Of a DNA stretch of 10,517 bases, positions 7,606-10,517 are shown one piece after another. Location: the NCBI GenBank assembly GCA_003483565.1, contig DMYZ01000206.1:1-10517 (forward strand), in the 5' to 3' direction. A model generated the notes under the pieces. The model had not been told where the DNA came from. It made no database searches and saw only the letters and a list, made by a program, of their open reading frames with translations. How positions within the stretch are numbered: the first letter of the stretch is position 1; every line of letters starts with the position of its first letter. Source of the DNA: Prevotella sp. (GTDB taxonomy: Bacteria; Bacteroidota; Bacteroidia; Bacteroidales; Bacteroidaceae). The translations under genes and the position numbers were made by a program.

Positions 7606-8562
7606 TTATAATAATCTATGTGCTACTTCCTTTACAGAGTCGACAGCAGATACAGTATAAAAATGAATATTGTTGATACCGTATTCATATAATTCTTTAA
7701 CCTGATGTGTTGTCCATTCGATACCGAGTTGTCTGGCATCTTCATCCGATTTGCATTTTAGTGCGTCATCGGCAAGTTCTTCAGGAAAGTCGATATGGAA
7801 GGTTTTTGGCACTACCGTCAATTGCGATAATTTGGCAAAAGGCTTGATACCAGGGATGATAGGGATAGTGATTCCCATCTTACGGGCTCTTTTGACAAAG
7901 TTGAAAAACTTTTTGTTGTCATAGAAGAGTTGGGTTACGGCAAACGAAGCACCGGCATCTTGCTTTTCCTTAAGATATTTCATGTCAATCTCCATGTTTG
8001 GAGCTTCTTCATGTTTCTCCGGATAGCAGGCTACACCAAATTCGAAGGGCGTACCCGGATGCTTGATTGGTGTTCCATCAACGAAATACCCGTCGTTGAA
8101 TTTATTTACTTGTTCGATCAGTTCTGTAGCATGAGAATATCCCCCTTGTACGGGAGTGAATTTCTTATCTTCCCTGGTCTTGTCGCCACGCAGCAGAAAG
8201 ATCTGGTTAAGGCCTAAAAACTGTAAATCAAGCAATTCATATTCAATATCCTCTTTGGTTGCACCACTGCAGATGACATGCGGCATCACGGGAATATGGT
8301 ATTTATTCTGAATAGCGGCAGCTATGGCAACAGAACCCGGCCGGCGGCGGATACGATGCCGCTCAATCAGTCCGTTGTCAAGCTCTTTGTATACATATTC
8401 TTCGGAATGATTAGTGATGTTGATAAACAAAGGATTAAAGTCCTTCAGTTTGTCAATAGTACGGAATAAAATATCCGTACCATTACCCTTCAGAGGAGGC
8501 AAAACCTCAAAAGAGAAATGTTTCCCTTCGTTGTCACTACTTAGTTTTTCAGAAATGTTCAT
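7606..8562 (-). CDS. metF: 5,10-methylenetetrahydrofolate reductase
   Basis: This flavoenzyme reduces 5,10-methylene-THF to 5-methyl-THF, the methyl donor for methionine synthesis. The 318-residue protein shows the family signatures: FSFEVLPP (16-23) with the catalytic acid E19, LRGD (124-127) with D127 in the FAD/folate region, GVACYPEKHEEAPN (176-189), the substrate motif AVTQLFYDN (208-216), and IIPGIKPF (235-242). The length is normal for bacterial MetF (about 290-320). It is the first gene of the minus-strand operon and follows a good Bacteroidetes promoter with a leader of about 15-20 nt. No S-box or other riboswitch fits in the short upstream region, so methionine control, if any, would have to be by a protein. 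The ATG at 8562 puts the FSFE motif at the usual distance from the start. Confidence 0.97.
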   Translation of the reverse strand: MNISEKLSSDNEGKHFSFEVLPPLKGNGTDILFRTIDKLKDFNPLFINITNHSEEYVYKELDNGLIERHRIRRRPGSVAIAAAIQNKYHIPVMPHVICSGATKEDIEYELLDLQFLGLNQIFLLRGDKTREDKKFTPVQGGYSHATELIEQVNKFNDGYFVDGTPIKHPGTPFEFGVACYPEKHEEAPNMEIDMKYLKEKQDAGASFAVTQLFYDNKKFFNFVKRARKMGITIPIIPGIKPFAKLSQLTVVPKTFHIDFPEELADDALKCKSDEDARQLGIEWTTHQVKELYEYGINNIHFYTVSAVDSVKEVAHRLL

Positions 8563-8584
8563 ATTTCAAGAGGGTATTTGACTG

Positions 8585-8616
8585 CAAATTTAATAAAAAA
8601 AAGTATCATTATCGAA
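8585..8616 (-). promoter_or_regulatory. Promoter of the metF-holB-ricT-gldH operon
   Basis: Read on the minus strand, the -7 box TAAATTTG (8592 to 8585) is a perfect match to the Bacteroidetes consensus TAnnTTTG. A -33 box TTCG (8616 to 8613, one mismatch to TTTG) lies 20 nt upstream, the usual spacing. There are 22 nt between the -7 box and the metF ATG, room for a short leader. The assignment follows known Bacteroides promoter rules; no transcript data are available. Confidence 0.75.
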
Positions 8617-8619
8617 CCT

Positions 8620-8653
8620 TTTGCTCGTTTTTCAAAAGGATTGTGTAAATTTG
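8620..8653 (+). promoter_or_regulatory. Promoter of the HAD-fluC-DUF190 operon
   Basis: A perfect TAnnTTTG box, TAAATTTG, lies at 8646-8653, with TTTG at 8620-8623 as the probable -33 element. The spacer of 22 nt is slightly long compared with the usual 19-21. Only 5 nt separate the -7 box from the ATG at 8659, so transcription would start at or next to that codon and the message would be leaderless or nearly so. Confidence 0.68.
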
Positions 8654-8658
8654 CATCC

Positions 8659-9312
8659 ATGAAAAAGAAAGTGAAAATCATTATTCTTGATTTTGATGGA
8701 ACTCTGGGTGATTCCAAGTCACTTATTCTGAATACAATGCAGGCAACGGTAAAAGAGTTGGGATTACAGCAAAAAACCCCTGAAGAGTATGCCTCTACCA
8801 TAGGATTGCCACTGAAAACTAGTTTCGCCAGCATTATTCCTATGAGTGATGAGATGGCCGATAACTGTGTGGCAACTTACCGGAGAATTTTCAGTGAAGG
8901 CAATGTACCTGGAGCTGTCCCTCTTTTTAGCGGAGTTTTTGATACTTTAAAATATTTATATCAAAAGGGATATATGCTTACTTTGGCCAGTAGCAGGAGC
9001 CACCGGTCCCTTGTCGGATACGTGCATGAATATGGTCTTGACTCGATGCTTTCTCTTATCTTGGGCGCCGATGATGTGGAAAAGGCCAAACCGGACCCTA
9101 TGCCTGTTTTGCAGACCTTGCATCATTTTGGATTCTCTGCTGAAGATGCTCTTGTGGTAGGAGATACCAAATTCGATATTCTCATGGGAAAGAATGCGGG
9201 AGCCATGACCTGTGGCGTAACTTATGGAAATGGCTCTGTAGAGGAACTCCGGGAGGTAGAAGCCGATGTGCTGATCAATAGTTTTTCTGAAATCAGTCAA
9301 GTGTTAATATAA
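8659..9312 (+). CDS. HAD-superfamily hydrolase, phosphoglycolate phosphatase-like
   Basis: The 217-residue protein has the complete haloacid dehalogenase catalytic set: motif I D11-F-D13-G-T (nucleophile and acid/base), motif II at S111/S112 after TLAS, motif III K144 in KAKPDP, and motif IV VVGD169-T-x-x-D173. The cap inserted after motif I (about 18-85) is alpha-helical, as in the Gph/PgmB subgroup. Likely substrates are small phosphate esters, but family membership does not fix the substrate. The frame is open further upstream to a TTG at 8578, but I chose the ATG at 8659. It places motif I ten residues from the start, as is typical, and the upstream part overlaps the promoter boxes. The gene is first in an operon with fluC (10-nt gap). 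No fluoride link for this phosphatase is shown by the sequence. Confidence 0.88.
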   Translation: MKKKVKIIILDFDGTLGDSKSLILNTMQATVKELGLQQKTPEEYASTIGLPLKTSFASIIPMSDEMADNCVATYRRIFSEGNVPGAVPLFSGVFDTLKYLYQKGYMLTLASSRSHRSLVGYVHEYGLDSMLSLILGADDVEKAKPDPMPVLQTLHHFGFSAEDALVVGDTKFDILMGKNAGAMTCGVTYGNGSVEELREVEADVLINSFSEISQVLI

Positions 9313-9322
9313 ATCTATTCAA

Positions 9323-9700
9323 ATGATAAAAGATTTTTTCATTGTCGGCATTGGCAGCTTCTTTGGTGGCGGCATGCGATTTTTGATTTCCAAATGGATA
9401 CAGGATTTAAGTTTTCTGAGTTTCCCTTTTGGAACATTGGTGGTGAATGTCTTAGGATGCCTGCTTATCGGTTTCTTTTCCGGTTTGTCTTACACCGGTA
9501 ATCTGATGAGCCCTAGTACCAAGCTGATATTAACTACCGGGTTCTGCGGTGGTTTTACTACTTTTTCAACTTTCATGAATGAAAGTTCTTCGCTGTTGAA
9601 AGATGAGAACTATCTTTATTTTGTTCTTTATCTTTTCGGAAGTCTGGCTGTCGGACTTGTAGCAGTTCTCGTTGGGCAGCAATTGTCTAAAGTGATTTAA
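9323..9700 (+). CDS. fluC: Fluoride ion channel FluC/CrcB
   Basis: FluC is a dual-topology dimeric channel that exports fluoride passively. The 125-residue protein has four hydrophobic segments and the usual motifs: GGGMRF (15-20) with the conserved Arg19, FGTLVVNVLGC (36-46) with the pore asparagine N42, and GFCGGFTTFSTF (73-84) carrying the phenylalanine-box residues F81 and F84 and the threonine/serine track near the central sodium site. The length is normal. A single copy suggests a homodimer unless a second copy exists elsewhere. It lies 10 nt after the HAD gene and 13 nt before a DUF190 gene. I see no fluoride riboswitch upstream of this gene or of the operon. Confidence 0.95.
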   Translation: MIKDFFIVGIGSFFGGGMRFLISKWIQDLSFLSFPFGTLVVNVLGCLLIGFFSGLSYTGNLMSPSTKLILTTGFCGGFTTFSTFMNESSSLLKDENYLYFVLYLFGSLAVGLVAVLVGQQLSKVI

Positions 9701-9713
9701 ACAGATAAGTATT

Positions 9714-10046
9714 ATGACAAAGATTTTAAGAATATATCTGAGCAATACAGATACACTGCATCATCAGTCTCTTTATGAGATTATCTCTCGGGAAGCACAG
9801 GATTTTGGGCTTCAAGGAGCTACTGTGCTTAATGGAGTTATGGGGTTTGGCCCGTCAAGCAAGTTGCGCAGCAACAAGTTCTGGGAATTAAATGTAAAAT
9901 ATCCTATGGTTATTGAACTTATTGATGAAGAAAGTAAACTCCAGAACTTTCTTGAAAAAATTAAGCAGGAACTTAAGGACGTTCATAAAGGGATCGTCGT
10001 GACGTTGCATGATGTAGATGTTGTCTTTCAGACAAAAGGAATATAA
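9714..10046 (+). CDS. DUF190 family PII-like protein
   Basis: The 110-residue soluble protein matches DUF190, small proteins with a ferredoxin-like fold resembling nitrogen-regulatory PII proteins. The typical pattern is visible: an N-terminal beta-strand (TKILRIYLSN), a helix containing EIISREAQDFGLQGATVLNGVMG (about residues 22-44; G-A-T-V is the diagnostic core), and a strand region around YPMVIELIDEE (63-73). DUF190 genes are often found beside fluC/crcB. Here it is 13 nt downstream and in the same operon, so it may be a cytoplasmic partner or sensor for fluoride export (inference; the ligand is unknown). It is followed 3 nt later by the next gene. Confidence 0.88.
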   Translation: MTKILRIYLSNTDTLHHQSLYEIISREAQDFGLQGATVLNGVMGFGPSSKLRSNKFWELNVKYPMVIELIDEESKLQNFLEKIKQELKDVHKGIVVTLHDVDVVFQTKGI

Positions 10047-10049
10047 GGC

Positions 10050-10382
10050 ATGGCCAGTCTTTTTTCGATATTTAAGATAAAAAAAGAGGAACGGTGGCCT
10101 TTCGGGGTGGTTTTGCTTTATGTTGTTGCCTGGAATATACTTGTCATATCAAAGTATGCTGGTATGTTTATGAAGCCTGACGAGCATTATTATAAATTAT
10201 TTGTTCGTCATTTCCATATTTCAGGTTTTGATCCGGTAACCTATATCGTAGTATCGAACTGGGGCACAAATTACAATATTTACCGCCATCCGTTACTGGC
10301 TTTTTTTATGTATATACCGAATCAGATCAATCAGGGATTAATGGCTTTGACGGGAGTCAACTGTGTGCAGTTTGTTGTGGGT
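10050..10382 (+). CDS. DUF6080-like membrane protein, 3' end missing
   Basis: About 111 genuine residues remain of a larger polytopic membrane protein. There is a hydrophobic segment at about 19-38 (GVVLLYVVAWNILVIS) and a motif-rich loop with FHISGFDPVTY and YRHPLLAFFMY. A second hydrophobic stretch begins near residue 80. This start resembles the Bacteroidales DUF6080 family, which is several hundred residues long and lacks a known function; the recall is from memory. The gene begins 3 nt after the DUF190 stop. The open frame runs on to a TGA at 10401-10403, but those bases are adapter sequence, so the last few codons and the stop are artefacts and the true 3' end is not in this window. Confidence 0.75.
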
Positions 10383-10452
10383 CTGCTCCTTATACACATC
10401 TGACGCCGCCGACGATCTACTTCGTGTAGATCGCGGTGGTTGTCGTTTACTT
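10383..10452. other. Nextera (Tn5) sequencing adapter, not genomic DNA
   Basis: In order: 10383-10401 matches the Nextera mosaic end CTGTCTCTTATACACATCT at 16 of 19 bases. Bases 10402-10415 match the read-1 adapter tail GACGCTGCCGACGA at 13 of 14. Bases 10416-10423 fill the 8-nt i5 index slot (TCTACTTC). Bases 10424-10440 match GTGTAGATCTCGGTGGT at 16 of 17, and the match to the P5 primer fades from there to 10452. The order and spacing are those of an i5-side adapter read-through, with errors typical of read ends. Confidence 0.97.
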
Positions 10453-10517
10453 AAAACCATACATCTCACACAACAATATTCTATCTAGCTACTGATATCC
10501 GACGTATCTATTAGTAA
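10453..10517. other. Probable low-quality read tail beyond the adapter
   Basis: These 65 bases follow the position where the P5 primer should end, starting with AAAA. There is no long open frame, no similarity that I recognise and no continuation of the upstream gene. They are most likely random base calls past the end of the sequenced molecule and should not be interpreted biologically. Confidence 0.8.

Larger units (their letters stand above)
8583..8655. repeat. 10-bp inverted repeat formed by two divergent -7 boxes
   Basis: TGCAAATTTA at 8583-8592 and TAAATTTGCA at 8646-8655 are exact reverse complements, 53 nt apart. Each contains one of the two divergent promoter -7 boxes plus the GCA that follows it. 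The simplest explanation is convergence on the same promoter consensus, extended by the common GC that follows it in Bacteroidetes. A shared operator is possible but not required. Confidence 0.7.

Noticed and set aside
8578..8658. A 27-residue N-terminal extension of the HAD protein from TTG 8578
   Set aside because: The start codon is weak, the extension overlaps both promoter boxes, and the ATG at 8659 gives the normal distance to motif I.
8563..8658. Fluoride or SAM riboswitch in the divergent control region
   Set aside because: The region is AT-rich, under 100 nt and occupied by promoter boxes. I see no conserved riboswitch core in either direction.
10383..10403. Genuine C-terminus of the last membrane protein
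   Set aside because: These codons are Nextera mosaic-end sequence, so the residues and the stop are artificial.
10383..10440. Tn5/IS50 transposon end, or a hairpin from the two TCTAC/GTAGA-like copies (gatctacttcgtgtagatc)
   Set aside because: The mosaic end is followed by the read-1 tail, an index slot and the P5 primer, which occur only in sequencing libraries. The short palindrome arises where the index meets the P5 primer.

Overview
This window looks like a chromosomal segment of a Bacteroidales bacterium, most likely Prevotella-like or Bacteroides-like. The grounds are a Bacteroidetes-type mreC-mreD-PBP2-rodA cluster, a GldH lipoprotein, a RicT/PSP1 protein with a lysine/asparagine-rich tail, a protein resembling DUF6080, and promoter boxes of the Bacteroidetes TAnnTTTG type. 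The genus call is an inference from recalled family resemblance; no database search was possible.

Layout. (1) Bases 1-4675, plus strand: the cell-shape/elongasome operon mreC, mreD, mrdA (PBP2), rodA, with mreB expected just upstream of the window. The genes are nearly contiguous: gaps of 6 and 0 nt, then a 20-nt overlap. Together they anchor MreB and polymerise and cross-link lateral-wall peptidoglycan. (2) Bases 4675-4715: a perfect 18-bp hairpin with T-tracts on both strands, a bidirectional terminator between convergent operons. (3) Bases 4723-8562, minus strand: a compact operon metF, holB (DNA polymerase III delta'), ricT and gldH, with gaps of 1, 3 and 5 nt. It mixes one-carbon metabolism, replication, a probable Fe-S protein and a surface lipoprotein. 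(4) Bases 8563-8658: a short divergent control region with two near-identical -7 boxes that form an inverted repeat. (5) Bases 8659-10382, plus strand: a HAD-family phosphatase, the fluoride channel fluC/crcB, a DUF190 PII-like protein and the start of a DUF6080-like membrane protein.

Two sequence-quality points change how the window should be read. The last ~135 bases are not genomic: from about 10383 the sequence matches the Nextera mosaic end, the read-1 adapter tail, an 8-nt index slot and the P5 primer in order, followed by noise. The last gene is therefore cut off and its apparent stop codon lies in adapter. At the other end, mreC carries an in-frame TAA at 46-48 between a good ATG (16) and its membrane anchor. 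Because it sits near the contig edge, an assembly or sequencing error is the simplest explanation, but a real nonsense allele cannot be excluded.

I see no defence system, mobile element, CRISPR array, RNA gene or riboswitch. This is mostly a conserved core region, and I do not find convincing evidence of an undescribed system. The most biologically open points are the FluC-DUF190 pairing and the metF-holB-ricT-gldH grouping.
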